From Uloborus plumipes (lineage: Eukaryota > Arthropoda > Arachnida > Araneae > Uloboridae): a stretch of DNA of 64,000 nucleotides. The position numbers were made by a program, and so were the translations under genes. Under the pieces are notes generated by a model. That model was not told the origin of the DNA. It did not search any database and saw only the letters and a list, made by a program, of their open reading frames with translations. Positions 13,601 through 24,829 of this stretch are shown one piece after another. Location: positions 107,536 to 171,535 of the forward strand of contig JAXGGA010001057.1 of assembly GCA_038373865.1 (NCBI GenBank), given 5' to 3'. The number at the start of each line of letters is the position of its first letter. The stretch's first letter is position 1.

Positions 13601-14449
13601 AGCTATTCCAACCAAAAATAAATAGTTCTAAGGATTGAAAGAATAAATAAATAATGCCACAGTTCATTTCCAAAATTTGATACAAATATTATAACTTTTT
13701 TTGTTACCAAAGTTGTTTGTTCTTGTTATTAATATTTTGTCTAACTATATTTTGTGTAATATTTTCAATAACATTATTAAAAGAACTATTTCATTTCGTC
13801 TTATAATTGTCACGTAAAATATTTATCATGTGACTTTTATACCCATCTATGCTATGGGAGTTCCTTAGCAATTCTAACATGGTAATCCACCGCTGACGAA
13901 AAGCCGTATACGTAGGTCTGTTGAGATGAGAGAAACGTGCGTCAGTTGCTTCGATCTAAGCGAAAACTATGTCGCTGTTTATCATACACGAAAAAATACG
14001 CTTTTCTTACGAAATTAGTTATATAGTTCTTTTCTTTTTGATTGATCCGATGAAGGTATTTCATTATTGAACAGAAGTTTTCTTTTTTCCTTGCTTCTGA
14101 TGTGACATAACAGTTTATTGTAAGCACTTAACTATATTGCGAAAACGTTCCATTAGAAAACAAAGAAATTGGAGCCATTTCGAGAAAGTTTTTAATTTTT
14201 TGAAAATGCAAAAAAAAAAAAAAAAAGCTATTACTAGTAATGATTAGAGTATTGGAAATACACTCACTTTAGATAGTATTTTTTCAAATGTTCACAATAA
14301 TCAATTTTTTACGTCAACACCTCTAAAGATACTTACTGAAGACAAGTGTGAAATAATGCAGTTTTTACCGCGATATATTAAATTGCGTTACCCAATCCAT
14401 CTATCTATGAGATGAAAATGCAGCTATTATAGCTTGTGCGCTCATAAGA
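7099..14449. other. 7.3 kb without a supported gene
   Basis: The stretch is AT-rich and stop-dense. A more GC-rich island lies at 7575-7680 (GAGACCGTACAGTGGTACC and onward) and is unassigned. A pure TA microsatellite lies at about 10651-10679, and A-runs at 12530 and 14210. Short frames at 9479-9676, 10190-10450, 13288-13685 and 13942-14127 have no recognisable motif. The 14.1-14.4 kb part should hold the 3' UTR of GPCR1; a minus-strand AATAAA lies at 14119-14114. Confidence 0.5.
10651..10679. repeat. TA dinucleotide microsatellite
   Basis: An uninterrupted run of about 14 TA units, expected to be length-polymorphic. No element termini flank it. Confidence 0.9.
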
Positions 14450-15439
14450 TTATCCGAAAATTTTCTGAGATATTATTCTAGGAATTTTTCTGTATGCTTT
14501 CCTGTAGTCTTTCCTAAGAATACCATAAATAAAAGGATTTACTGCGGAGTTCATGTAAAGTAATAGCGTTAGGAAGTAACCAAGTTGTCCTGGTATTTGT
14601 AAGTTAAATATAGCTTTAAAGTGCCTAGTAAAAACGTATGGAGACAGAGTAACGTAATAAAAAATTACAACGACAATTATGCTGACAATTGTCTTGTGGA
14701 TGCTTGAATCATTTGTAGCTTTTTCGTTGCCAATCGAATAAATGCGTCTGACGAACAGCGTTTTTGATTTCGTTTTAGAAGCGGTGGCAATTATCAACGC
14801 ATTGCAGATGCCCATAACAACTGCCGGGAAATAGTAGCAGCTGAAGCAACCATATGTTGCAAAAAACCGAACCGTATAGATGCTCCAATCGAGCCCACAT
14901 GTCCCTTCCAGATAGTCATAACGTACCCAGTCGAGGGACATTGGTGGAAGGAATATAGAAACTCCCAACATGAAGAGAAATAGGCAGATGTAAATGATCC
15001 TATTTTTCGTGGCAAGAGTGGGATATTTGAGTGGCTTCAATACAGCTAGTGCTCGGTCTATGGTAATGAATGAAATATTGAACGCAGAAGAACATGCAAA
15101 ACAGTACGAAAACGCACTGTGAAATTTACAAAAAATGTCTCCAAATGGCCAACGATCCAATGCAACAGATAATGCAGTAGGGAACATAACAAGGAATCCT
15201 GTCAAAATATCTGTAATTGACAAGTAGACCAGCAGCAGGTTACTTGTTTGGTCTCGGAGATCGTTGTCAAAGTAAGAAGCGACAACGACAGCAAGATTAC
15301 CCAAGATGGATGTTAGTCCTAAGAGTACTGTGAAAGATGCACCTAGCATATTCATTGCAAAGTTTCGTCTATAAGGTTCCGAAATTGAGTCATTGACGTG
15401 TTCATAGAAGGTGGTAATATTTGCAGCATCAAAATCCAT
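14450..15439 (-). CDS. Orphan class A (rhodopsin-like) GPCR, paralog 1
   Basis: A seven-transmembrane receptor of 329 residues in one coding exon. Landmarks: NIT glycosylation site at residue 7; N48 in TM1; LSITD with D77 in TM2; C104 at the start of TM3 pairing with C181 in the second extracellular loop; P205 in TM5; P267 in TM6; NPFIY at 301-305; then helix 8 with KDYRKAYRK. Departures from the family norm: DRA (128-130) instead of DRY, TLSP instead of CWxP in TM6, and Ser at 3.32 where amine receptors need Asp. The start chosen is the ATG at 15439. It follows the acceptor TTTTTTCTAG at 15444 and aligns with both paralogs; an upstream in-frame ATG at 15526 lies in the predicted intron. It probably couples to G proteins at the plasma membrane; the ligand is unknown. 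Confidence 0.93.
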   Translation of the reverse strand: MDFDAANITTFYEHVNDSISEPYRRNFAMNMLGASFTVLLGLTSILGNLAVVVASYFDNDLRDQTSNLLLVYLSITDILTGFLVMFPTALSVALDRWPFGDIFCKFHSAFSYCFACSSAFNISFITIDRALAVLKPLKYPTLATKNRIIYICLFLFMLGVSIFLPPMSLDWVRYDYLEGTCGLDWSIYTVRFFATYGCFSCYYFPAVVMGICNALIIATASKTKSKTLFVRRIYSIGNEKATNDSSIHKTIVSIIVVVIFYYVTLSPYVFTRHFKAIFNLQIPGQLGYFLTLLLYMNSAVNPFIYGILRKDYRKAYRKIPRIISQKIFG

Positions 15440-15450
15440 TATCCTAGAAA
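15440..15450 (-). promoter_or_regulatory. 3' splice acceptor of GPCR1
   Basis: On the minus strand the sequence TTTTTTCTAG is followed by GATAATGG. The pyrimidine tract and AG end four bases before the start codon. The same arrangement occurs in both paralogs, which sets the exon boundary and start. Confidence 0.8.
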
Positions 15451-15874
15451 AAATAAAGCATTGAGCATATAATGTTATAAAGTTGCAGTGGCAAATGAAA
15501 ATCCAAAATGTTTGAATGGTCACCATATCTTTGAATAGTAATTAATATTTTTAACTAAGCTTTGAGAATCATTCGTTTTATAGTGACAAAAGTATAAGTT
15601 TTTTTGTTTAAAAACACGCACCAACACAGAGTTTTTTTTAACAATGACATGATTACGCTGTTAAATTTGTGCGAAGAACTCCGAACGACACTTACAATCT
15701 TTTGCAAGTAAAAGCAGTTGCACTAATAAAATACGTCGGATCAGGAAATAAAAGCATTTATACTTTCTTATTTTTTGATCAAATTCTTTCTTCTAAAATT
15801 TAAATTAAGTATTTAATCGCAAAAAATACATTTTGAACTGCAAATTTGACTTTGTTACTGCTTAGTGATTTTAG

Positions 15875-16614
15875 TAGGGATGCACCGATTAATCGGCAGT
15901 ACCGATTAATCGGCCATAATCGGCCACTTTGCCGATTATTAATAATCGGCAAAATTAGACCGATTAATCGGCAAAAAAATATTTTTTTAATTTTATTCTT
16001 AAAGTATACCTTCACTAAGAAACTACGATGAATAATTTTATTAACAGAAATAATAATCCTCACCAGTTGATATAAAGTTTTTAATAAATTAATTCTCCTA
16101 CTTTGAATAAATATACACATAGACAATGTTGCAACATTTTTCATGTGGCGACAGTTTCCTCCTTAGTACAGTGTTTTAGATTAATCTCTAATTTTCCCAA
16201 AAAATAAAAGTCTTGAATTAAATTGCTACTAATTACTAAAAAATTTTAATTAAAAGTACTCCTAAATTGGAGTACAAACTCCCTTCCCCTTTTTCTGAAT
16301 TTTTATGTCCAATTAACATAATTAACAATGCGTTAATGTAATGTTATTGACAATAACATGAAAATTGGTTCTAAGAAATTTGATAAAATGTTGAAATTAT
16401 TTTGTGAAGATTGGGAAAATGGAAAAAAAATCTTCTCTTAAAAATAAATTACTTACTACTTCTAAACTCGGAATTGTATAAGAGAAAAAACAGTGATGGG
16501 AAAATTGGTAGTATTAAAAATAATCCTCCCTATCATTAATCGGCTGAGCCGATTATCAACAACCGATTAATCGGTAATCGGTAATCGGCCAATTTGCTTA
16601 TCGGTGCATCCCTA
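15875..16614. mobile_element. hAT-type non-autonomous element, complete
   Basis: Perfect 8-bp target duplications GATTTTAG flank the element (15867-15874 and 16615-16622). The termini are TAGGGATGCACCGAT and its complement ATCGGTGCATCCCTA. Both ends carry iterated CGATTAATCGGC motifs. The TAGGG-type terminus and 8-bp duplication are those of the hAT superfamily. No transposase is encoded. Related, more decayed copies lie at 38.9-42.8 kb and from 57079. Confidence 0.9.
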
Positions 16615-16622
16615 GATTTTAG

Positions 16623-17126
16623 TCTGAAAATTATAATAGTTTTGATTGCTAAAAACTCACTCGAAGTACTTTCAAACCAGCTAGTTTCTAAATACCAAAA
16701 TAAGAAGAGATTTTATTACAAAAATTGAGTTAAAAAACAAATGAAATAAATATTTTAAATTTAACTTACAATATCAATAATAATAGAATATTAATCAAGT
16801 AAAATCATCAGAAAATTATCAAAAGATACACAAAAATTGAGTCATAATTACAAAAACTCATCAGTGTCAAATGTAAAGCCGCCATCTTTGAGTGATGACG
16901 TCGCACTGGCCGTCTGATACAAATTCAAGAAAAACACCCGGTGAGGCATAGTTATACAGGCCATAAGGAATTAATTAGAATTGGTCTTAAATTTCCTCAT
17001 AAAAAAGTATGTAGTATGCCCTTCTACTCAAAGGAAGAATTCGGAAAACGTGTGCGAAATTGATTTAGACAAAAAAAAGTGATTTTTAGTTCACAATTAA
17101 AGTTACAAATTATATTTTGCTTAAAT
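16623..17126. other. Unassigned intergenic DNA
   Basis: AT-rich spacer between the hAT element and the pogo-like derivative. A small GC-richer patch at 16870-16945 includes TGACGTC. No gene or element end is recognised. Confidence 0.4.
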
Positions 17127-17128
17127 GT

Positions 17129-18400
17129 GGTAAAACTGGGTGAATAGGAACACTTTTTAGCTTTTATTGCACAAAAAGTAGTCAAAAGATTTTTTTTAAT
17201 TTTATTTTTTGGATACAAATTAGCTTTTGATATTCCAAGCAAAGACAAAACATGTCGAACAGTTATTATTTATATATATAGGAATTTAGAGGTGTTCCGA
17301 ATCACCCCGCTGATAGGGGTCAATCGGAACACATGTTAAAATTTTTATTTTTTTCAATTTAACCTGTAATAGGTCTCACAAACATGAGTAATATTGATGG
17401 GGAGAATAAGAACAGATAGTTACTGTCAAATAAAAGTTTATTTTCTATACCAGTAAACGTTTATGATTTGTCAAAATTCAAAATAATTTTGAACTTATGA
17501 AAAATTAAAATTAATTTTAAGAAATGCTTTTGAATTGAAATACAAAGATTTAACATAAATTGAAGTCACTCATGTCGTCCACAAATATGTACTTGTCCTT
17601 AAAACTAGCAGTTGTGGCTTGGCTTAAGTTTTTTCATAACATCTTCTGGGATGAACGCTGCCTTTTCTTTAGTTTCTTGAAATCTCTGGGTTTCGGGGAT
17701 CGTCCTGTAAGATTTTCCCACTTATTCATCACTGTCTGTGTGCTGGACTTTTGCTACATAAAGTCTGTATGACTTTCCCCATGTATTTTAAGTAAAAAGA
17801 AGTCTCCTGGAGCAAAAATCTTTTTAAATCTGCAACTTTCTGTCATTCTAAGATCTAGTTGCTCACGAGAAGGGTAAACAGTAATAAATCCTTGTCCTTG
17901 TCTTGACTAGAAGAATTGGGGTTAGAATCTTGATTTTTCAAACAGTTTCCTTTAAATAAGTTTGAATTGGAACAACAGAACAAAGTGTTCCGATTCACCC
18001 CGCAAATCCTTATCCTATGCATTATGAAGAATTTTTCATTTTTATGCCACAATTAAAATATGTTGTCTCTTCTAATGTGGTACTCTGTTGCTCAGATATA
18101 TGCATAATTAAAAAATACTATTCTTAGGTTTGAAATATAAAGGGGTCTGTACTTACATACAAAGTTTTGCAGACGATGAAAACTTGATGTTTTTTAGCGT
18201 CCCGCTTGCAGCCTTGCGCAGAAGCCAATAGTGTTGCCAGAATGACAAAAATATTTTTTTCCTACTTCTTATGATATTACCTTTCTAAAAAAAATTAACT
18301 GCCAAAAATACCCTACGGTATATTTATGAAGAATTTCTTTGTATGATCAGGAAGTTTTGTTCCGAATCACCCCGCTGTTCCTATACACCCCGTTTTACGG
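17129..18400 (-). mobile_element. Pogo-like non-autonomous derivative, copy A
   Basis: The right end, read on the minus strand, is CCGTAAAACGGGGTGTATAG, flanked by TA. The left end near 17129 matches the other end of copy B (39299-40590), which lies in opposite orientation. Subterminal GGGGT-type motifs joined to CGGAACA recur near both ends. The minus strand retains a broken transposase C-terminal stretch between about 17570 and 18050, shared with copy B. The left terminus is eroded, so that boundary is approximate. Confidence 0.75.
17575..18050 (-). pseudogene. Pogo-type transposase C-terminal relic in copy A
   Basis: The minus strand encodes, across several frames, the stretch better seen in copy B: a Ser/Asn-rich linker (NSNPNSSSQDKDK), then sequence corresponding to PGDFFLLKLHGGKS, then an end resembling YIFVDDMSDF. 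This order matches the variable tail of pogo/jerky-like transposases. Stops and shifts interrupt it; no DDE core is present. Confidence 0.5.
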
Positions 18401-19302
18401 TAAGCTTCTTTCCCTCAACCAAAATATAACTAGAAGTTGAGGCAGTCCAAACACACCAAATCCTTATTACTTTAGATGAAATGATTTTTTTTTTTTTTGT
18501 GCTAAAATAACAAAGAAAAATCAAAATTGACGGCTTTAAAAATAAATACAGGAACTCACTCAAAAACTTAAAAACGAAAATAAATGAAGGGCAGATTGGG
18601 GAAGAAAGACACCGTAGTTTTCAATTTTATTTCATAGAAAATAGTGTATTAGTTTTATTTTTAAAACCCAATTTATCAGCAAAACATTGGACTTTTTTGA
18701 TTGAAAAAATAATAATGAAATTTTAATAATAAGTTTCGTTTTGAAAAAAAAAAAAAAAGAAAAATTCTAAACGTTTGAATTTCGTTATCTCACCCCAATA
18801 AGATGCCGAAATGCCAATTGTGCTTGGAGTAACACACCGTTCACATATGAAGCCTACTGCTGCATACAATGTACTTTATTTAATCAGATTTTCCCGACGT
18901 TTCGGTGTATATATCTAGGTTTATGTTTAGAGAAGGGCCCTTTCCTTGTCTAGGAAGTATCAAAAAGAGACGCCATCTTGCCCAAAATACATATTCGTCT
19001 CCCTCCCCCCCCCCAAGGCCCCCCAAGGCATTCGATAAGATTGCGGTTACTCATCAGAGCGGTAAAAACGACAAAACTCTATAAAAACACCTCTTAAATA
19101 TGTAAATCTGTAGTGAATCAGCAGCAGTTTTTTTTTGTACTCTCTCTCACACACACGCGCAATGTGCATGCTTTACTATTCTAATTGACTAGTAATCTGT
19201 TTTTGTTAATGTTTGCGGGTGAAACACGTGATACGCCATATTTCACAATACGGAGTCTTCCCCCAATCTGCCCTACGCAAGTAACTCAATATTTGTCATG
19301 CA
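18401..19302. other. Spacer and presumed 3' UTR of GPCR2
   Basis: No gene is supported. The region lies just downstream of the GPCR2 stop. A minus-strand AATAAA at 18880-18875 is a candidate poly(A) signal. A C-rich run lies at about 19003-19025, and a short CA-rich patch near 19145. Confidence 0.4.
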
Positions 19303-20310
19303 TTAAATACTACCTGTTCTCAATTCAAAGAACTTTCTGGATAAAATTCGAGGAATTTTTTTGTACGCGTTTCGATAATCTTTACGAAGTATTCCATAAA
19401 TAAAGGGATTTAATGCAGATGAAAAGTAAAGCAAAACCGTTGTCGTGTAATTAACCCAAGGAGGAACAAAAACTCCTAAGCTAGCTTTGACATGCTTTGA
19501 AATAGTGTAAGGAGAATAAGTTACATAATAGGCAATGACCACTACAACCATGCTTGTGATGGTCTTATTCATGTTTGAATCATTGAACGATTTCTGGGGG
19601 ATTCCAACTTCCTTGCGTCTGATGAAAAGCTTTTGAGTCTTCTGTCTGATAGCAGAAAAAATGATAAGTGTGTTGCAGAGTCCCATTATGGTAGCAGGAA
19701 TATAGTGGCAACTGATGCAACCCCACGCAGTAATAAGATGAATTTCATAAAAATTGTAATCATTAGCACATGCCCCTTCCGCGTAGTCATAGTGGGTAAA
19801 ATCAAGAAACAGCGTTGGCAACAGTAAAGTAAGACCCATAAAGAAGAGAAAAATGCACACAGAAACCATCATTCTTGTTGTCACCATCGCTGAATACCGA
19901 AGGGGTTTAAGCACAGCCACCGCTCGGTCTATGCTGATAAAAGCAATGTTGAAAGAAGATGAGCAAGCGAACATGTAGGCAAGCCCTGCGTGGAATTTGC
20001 AGAAGACGTCCCCAAACGGCCAATAATCAAGGGCAACGGAAATAGCACCAGGGAGCATGACTAGCAGTCCGGTTAATATGTCTGTCATTGACAAGTAGAC
20101 CAGCAGCAGGTTACTCGTTTGTTCGCGAAGGGCTTTATCCCAGTGAGAAGCGAAGACGACAGCAAGATTACTCAAGATAGATGTCAAAGCCAGAAACACT
20201 GTCAGGGCTGAACCAAGTATATTCATAGAAAACTTGCGCCGGAAGGATTCTAAAAATGGGTCGGTGACATTGCCATACAAAGCGGTGGTGTTTAAGCTGC
20301 TGAAGTCCAT
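19303..20310 (-). CDS. Orphan class A GPCR, paralog 2
   Basis: 335 residues in one coding exon; collinear with paralogs 1 and 3 without a gap, plus six extra C-terminal residues. N-terminal NTT and NVT glycosylation sites precede TM1 (about 31-56). D77 in TM2, C104/C181 disulphide pair, DRA at 128-130, P205 in TM5, P267 in TM6 preceded by YVTYS instead of CW, and NPFIY at 301-305 are visible. The third intracellular loop is short (about 24 residues, with FIRRK). The TM1 GN motif is SN here. Residue 3.32 is Ala, so amines are unlikely ligands. The start codon sits four bases after an acceptor (TTTCTTTTTCTAG), so a noncoding exon is expected upstream; a candidate with its promoter lies at 27.3-27.5 kb. 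Confidence 0.93.
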   Translation of the reverse strand: MDFSSLNTTALYGNVTDPFLESFRRKFSMNILGSALTVFLALTSILSNLAVVFASHWDKALREQTSNLLLVYLSMTDILTGLLVMLPGAISVALDYWPFGDVFCKFHAGLAYMFACSSSFNIAFISIDRAVAVLKPLRYSAMVTTRMMVSVCIFLFFMGLTLLLPTLFLDFTHYDYAEGACANDYNFYEIHLITAWGCISCHYIPATIMGLCNTLIIFSAIRQKTQKLFIRRKEVGIPQKSFNDSNMNKTITSMVVVVIAYYVTYSPYTISKHVKASLGVFVPPWVNYTTTVLLYFSSALNPFIYGILRKDYRNAYKKIPRILSRKFFELRTGSI

Positions 20311-20325
20311 TCTCCTAGAAAAAGA
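20311..20325 (-). promoter_or_regulatory. 3' splice acceptor of GPCR2
   Basis: The minus strand reads CTTTCTTTTTCTAG, then GAGAATGG. AG ends at 20315 and the exon begins at 20314, giving a four-base gap to the start codon as in GPCR1. Confidence 0.8.
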
Positions 20326-21183
20326 AAGGAATAATGCATAACTGCTTATAAAAAGCTGTACATATTTTCTGTTTTTATTTTAACTGAGAAGAAGAAAGGT
20401 TGAATGCTGGCCGAAATCTTAATTTGAAAAAAACAATTGATTCAAAAGCAATGCAAAAGCTTTGACTGAAACGTGACTAATCCTTCAGTGCAAGATGGAA
20501 CCGTATAGGAGAGAATAAAGGCACCCTCATTGTTCACTATTGCAGATCACCCCTGCACTGTGTGCGTTTTCGTTTTTCAAACATTTATTTGTATTTGAGA
20601 TGACTAACTAAATGGTTTCTTTATTTTATTTATTTTTTCTCATTGAAGTTTTTTTTTTCTGTTTGTAGCTATAACCAATAAATTTAGTAAAATAATTTAA
20701 TAAAAGATTGCGTGAAAATCATTTTTCTTTTATCCCACTTGTTGGCTTTTAAGGTTATTTTTGTAAAATAATTTTGTCATTTTTAAACTTTTTAGAGCGA
20801 GAGAATAAGAGTGAGACAACTCAGATTCGGATGAAGTCATTTGAAACTTAGGACAAAATGCAAAAACTAATGTATGGTGATTTATTTTACTATAAACTAA
20901 AAAACAAATGTATGTTTTTATTCTACTCTACAGTTTAAAAGCGGGCCTAACAGCGTTGACATTTTAAGTGTACTTAAGTACAATGAAATATTTAAAAGCA
21001 AATGAATTTGCTTAACAGTTTAAACGAATGATCCTTACAAGAACAAGCTGTGAAAATCATCTAATGAGTGATTGAAAATTCAATTGGACGTACTTTCGGA
21101 TAAATATAGAAAACAAATGATTCTGTATGACGGATGTAATGACTGATACGAACGATAACAAACTGTAGACATCATACAAGATA
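20326..21183. other. Predicted 5' intron DNA of GPCR2, no element recognised
   Basis: AT-rich and stop-dense on both strands. No gene, RNA or transposon terminus is recognised. If the exon 1 model is right, this stretch is the 3' part of a roughly 7-kb first intron. Confidence 0.4.
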
Positions 21184-21895
21184 TCTCTATATATAAAGAT
21201 GACGGGCTCTGTTTGTTTGTATGTATGTATGTATGTATCCAATGGCCAGAAGCCAACACAGCACCCACAGACCTGAAACTTGGCACAAAAATTTGAACGT
21301 ATCCCAGTAAAATGCACCTCGAACGCCGAATTCTAAATTTCGAATTAGTTATTTTTAAATTAATAATTAATCTCATTTTTGTTGCATCCGGCATAATTAA
21401 GGGACACCACCTTTCCCCCACCCCATAGCATTATATATCGCTGAAAAGGGTTTTTTTCTGAAAAAGAAGCATGTTTTTTAGCATGTTTCTCTCCGTTAAT
21501 TAGAACGGGAGATATTAATTATTCAAATTTAGTCGATTTTCAAGGCTTAACTCTATACGCAAAACTGAAACACTGGGGCCATTTTCCAGATAAACTGCTC
21601 TTTCGTCCCTGAAGTTACAGAGTTGTTTAAATTTGCGTATTAAGTTAAGCCTTGAAAATTGACTAAATTTTAATAATTAAAATCCCCTTTTACTTACTTA
21701 ACTTTATGCCTTTTTGATTTATTTGGCGAATTGTTTTGAGCTTTAACAATACTTTAAGATGAATTTAAAAGGTTGTGGAGCACATTTGAATAAAATAATA
21801 TAATTATAATTTTTCTTCACAGGGTTGGAGAGAATTTAAATTTATTCAGTTGACTTCCTTTTAATGCACGGGCATCGCCGTGTGGGTACTGCTAG
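21184..21895 (+). mobile_element. Helitron, non-autonomous
   Basis: The 5' end TCTCTATATATAAAGATGAC follows an A. The 3' end is a hairpin, GCACGG-GCATCG-CCGTGT (21866-21883), about ten bases before a terminal CTAG, followed by T. This is the canonical Helitron layout: 5' TC, 3' hairpin plus CTRR, insertion between A and T, no target duplication. The TCTATATA start and a hairpin followed by GGGTACTGCTAGT are typical of arthropod copies. The interior has a GTATGTATGTAT tract and a large internal inverted repeat (about 21510-21560 against 21630-21690). It encodes no Rep/helicase. Confidence 0.9.
21510..21692. repeat. Imperfect inverted repeat inside the Helitron
   Basis: The stretch containing TCAAATTTAGTCGATTTTCA and GGCTTAACTC is mirrored around 21650-21690 by TTAAGCCTTGAAAATTGACT. 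Arms are about 45 bp with a spacer of about 85 bp. It is part of the element interior; no function is claimed. Confidence 0.7.
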
Positions 21896-22129
21896 TTTGA
21901 AATAAAATTGAACTTTTCCTGGTAGGAATAAATGTGACTTATTAAATAAATACAAGAAAGTCTATTAAACGGAATTGGAGTACAAAACTAGGTGAAGTCG
22001 TTCACGATGAATTGAAGATTATTCAATTAATATATCTCATTAAAACTTCGAAAGTTATGACGAAGAGTTGGTCACAACTATGTTATAGTTAACCGTGAAT
22101 GAAAGATTATTCATAGAGCGACTTAAAGA

Positions 22130-23440
22130 AAAAGAATGACTTTAAGAAGAAAAAGAGAAAGTACGGTGTACGTTTTAATTTGTTGAAAACGAAAAAGCTT
22201 TAGAGTTTGACAGCAAAGAAAGAGATAATTGGGAATTTAAGCTCATAAAAAAAAAAGAAAAAAAAAAACAGCCTTTGAACTAGAAAATATACGAGCAATT
22301 AACGGTAATGCAAATCTTGGTATGGATAATAAAATGAATTTGAATCACGCCAAATTTGTTAACAATACCTATAATGATTTACAAAAATTCGGTAGTTTGA
22401 TTTTAATTGATCTGAAATTGGTTAATTCTTTTTTAACGACGAGTAGCATGGGCTAAAAAGCTAAAGAGGATTGATTACATCATTTGTTGGTATTGTAGTC
22501 AGAAAAAATCACTCTCATAATTTCTTGAGAGCCAAATGAAAAGGCTAATTGCTATGAACACGCTATGATGGTATTATTAAAGTGCTTTAAACTTATTCAC
22601 GAACAATTTTATCAGACGTTTATTCACCACCAAAATTTAAATAGGATATGGAAGGATTTCAAGAAATATTTCAAAGAGTGGATCATAGTGTTATGTGATC
22701 CGGATTTTCAAGTTCTATGAATATGGAATATGGAATAGAGAGGAATAATGTATCTAAGTTTGAAGTCTAGAAACGCAAACAAGCGTCTAGAAACAAAGCA
22801 ATATTGGTTTCCAACACCAAGATAACTTCAATAACATCAAGCTTTAAAGAAATAAAATTACTGAGGCAAGTTTAAATGACAATAGGACAAAACATTATAT
22901 AGGCTATCATAAACCTAACCGCGTTGAGGAAGATAAATCATAGTGCTTCCATAGCAATTACTGTGAACGTTTTTCTGGATTCTGCCCTGAAAAGAAAAAA
23001 TAATCTGAAAAAGATGTTAAATTTAACTGTAAAAACAATAGATGGCTAATATTGGCAATGAAAAATCTGAAGTGCCTTTATCGATACTGAAATATCTAGC
23101 AGCTTAATGAAGTAGTCAGCTCAGGCAAAAAGTTGAAAAGAGTAAATATTCCTAAACTAAATGATTTTTGCAGTTTTGGAAGTAAAGCATTTGGAAAGGC
23201 AATGGTAGATATTGAATGAAATATGAGAAAAGGTTATTAATATATGGATATGAGATTATTAATAAGAAACAGGCGGACAGAAAAGCAATCGTAGCCACTC
23301 TAAATTTTAAAAAGGAAAGTACAGTCATGCAGGGAATCTTTGAGTCAGTTCGGACAACTTTGTGCCTCTTGTTGTTTCTTAGTTTATGGGACTTAAAAAT
23401 AAACTTCGTCCTAGTGATGCATTCTGCTAGCGAAATCATA
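22130..23440 (+). pseudogene. Ty3/Gypsy gag-protease relic
   Basis: Broken plus-strand frames carry a capsid-like segment at about 22525-22685 (EPNEKANCYEH, then LLKCFKLIHEQF and IWKDFKKYFKEWI). The spacing is that of gag proteins from abundant chelicerate Gypsy elements. Downstream at about 22940-22995 is a Cys/His-containing piece where a zinc knuckle is expected. At about 23070-23105 is FIDTEISSSLM, which resembles the retropepsin DTG active-site loop with Gly replaced by Glu. No LTRs, reverse transcriptase or integrase were found, and stops are frequent, so it is an old fragment. Assignment is by remembered motifs. Confidence 0.55.
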
Positions 23441-23899
23441 AACTAAGATTTCTGTTTTTTATAACTTTAAAATATATACTATGCAATTAAAAACACAAAA
23501 CAACACAAAGTTATCCGACTTGTCTCAAAGATATCCCGAATAACTGTATTACATAAAATATAAGTTAGTTGGATGAGGTGAAATTGCACAAATTTTTTCA
23601 GACAATAGTTTTTCAGAAAATTCTAAAAGAAATGTGAGGAATCCAGTGGATGATGTCAGAGTAAAAGAACGTCCTCTTATTCATTAAGATATAACGCAGG
23701 TTTAAAAATTCATCGAACCGAAATGGCTTCTGCTTCTTTTCAATGAATGAAAAAATTGCATTATTAAAATCGAACAAAATCTTGGCTGTACAGATTAAGT
23801 TCTGGGAAACTCATATCGATAAAATGCGCCGCTATACCTTGTTCTTTAAACGTATCTTTCAACGCTTAGCTGGGGCAATAGTAATCTCTCCTAGCGCTG

Positions 23900-24560
23900 C
23901 CTAATATATAAACAAGTAATGTAAACATCACAATTTTATGCGGCTGGGCTATGGGGAAAAGAGCTAGCTGTTCGTCTGGAGAGGACACTCCTCACGATTC
24001 TGCAGAGCCTTATTGACGGTAACCGGCACCTACAACACCTGTTCACACTCAACACTTAACATTCTGGGAGAAATACCACCTATAGACCTCACAACTAGAG
24101 AAAAAGTATGGCAATGGAATCTCTGAATACAATCATGCAATATCCTACTTGATGAAAGTATCTACTCTCCAGCTGATATCGAACAAGTCTATCCTAAGTA
24201 GTACAGCACGTCACATATCCAACTCATGGACCTTGCAGTTTCCATCTCTCCGTCTCTCCCACATCTAGCCTATGTCATACAGTATATACCAATGTGTCTA
24301 AAACCTTTACAGGAGTAGGAGCAGCTTTTGCTTACTTTAAGGGAAACAACTTAGCAAAGAGCTGGAGTAAGAGCTCCAAATTAAAACAATATTTTTCAAG
24401 CAGAGCTCTATGCGCTTCAAAAGTCCACTGAGTTTTCTTTTCCTGAATTCCCTAATCGTTTATTCTTGTCAGACCCCCTTCTCTGTTCTCACGGGGAAAT
24501 AGGCTCTCTGGAGCACTTTCTCTATCGCTACCCTTTGACTTCATCTTTTCGTATTCGCTG
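23900..24560 (+). pseudogene. Jockey/I-like LINE relic (linker, RNase H, C-terminal Cys/His)
   Basis: The plus strand reads, with interruptions, FYAAGLWGKELAVRLERTLL at about 23935. This is the segment after reverse transcriptase in Jockey/I-type elements. About 24285 gives TNVSKTFTGVGAAFAYFKGNN, the first strand of RNase H. About 24490 gives HGEIGSLEHFLYRYP, a decayed C-terminal Cys/His motif. The order fits a 3' part of such a LINE; the 5' part is missing. Frames are broken. The open frame at 24563-24823 may be downstream 3' sequence. Confidence 0.65.
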
Positions 24561-24829
24561 GAATGGTAGCCTTTCAAGCACTTAAAATATTTCATTTGCC
24601 TTCTCAGTTACTTATTGCAGAGCTCATCTATTCACCCTTCGTTACATCTCAAGAAGGTTACAAGTTCTTGGGCACATTATCTCATCCATGGGCTATTTTC
24701 CTTCTTGTCTTCCTAGCACTATTTAAGTGTTTATTCTTCGTGAGCTTCAACGAGTTACGTTTTCTAACGTTGTTAGAATTTTGGAACGTTAACGATCTAA
24801 AAACGTTTTCTTCTCATAATTAATAAATA

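Noticed and set aside
14794..15015. 73-codon frame on the same strand inside GPCR1
   Set aside because: It is an out-of-frame shadow of the receptor reading frame.
15440..15526. Upstream in-frame ATG extending GPCR1 by 29 residues
   Set aside because: The extension lies before a strong acceptor shared by all three paralogs, is hydrophobic text unlike the paralogs, and has no counterpart in them.
19633..19827. Plus-strand 64-codon frame inside GPCR2
   Set aside because: Antisense shadow of the receptor; no motif.
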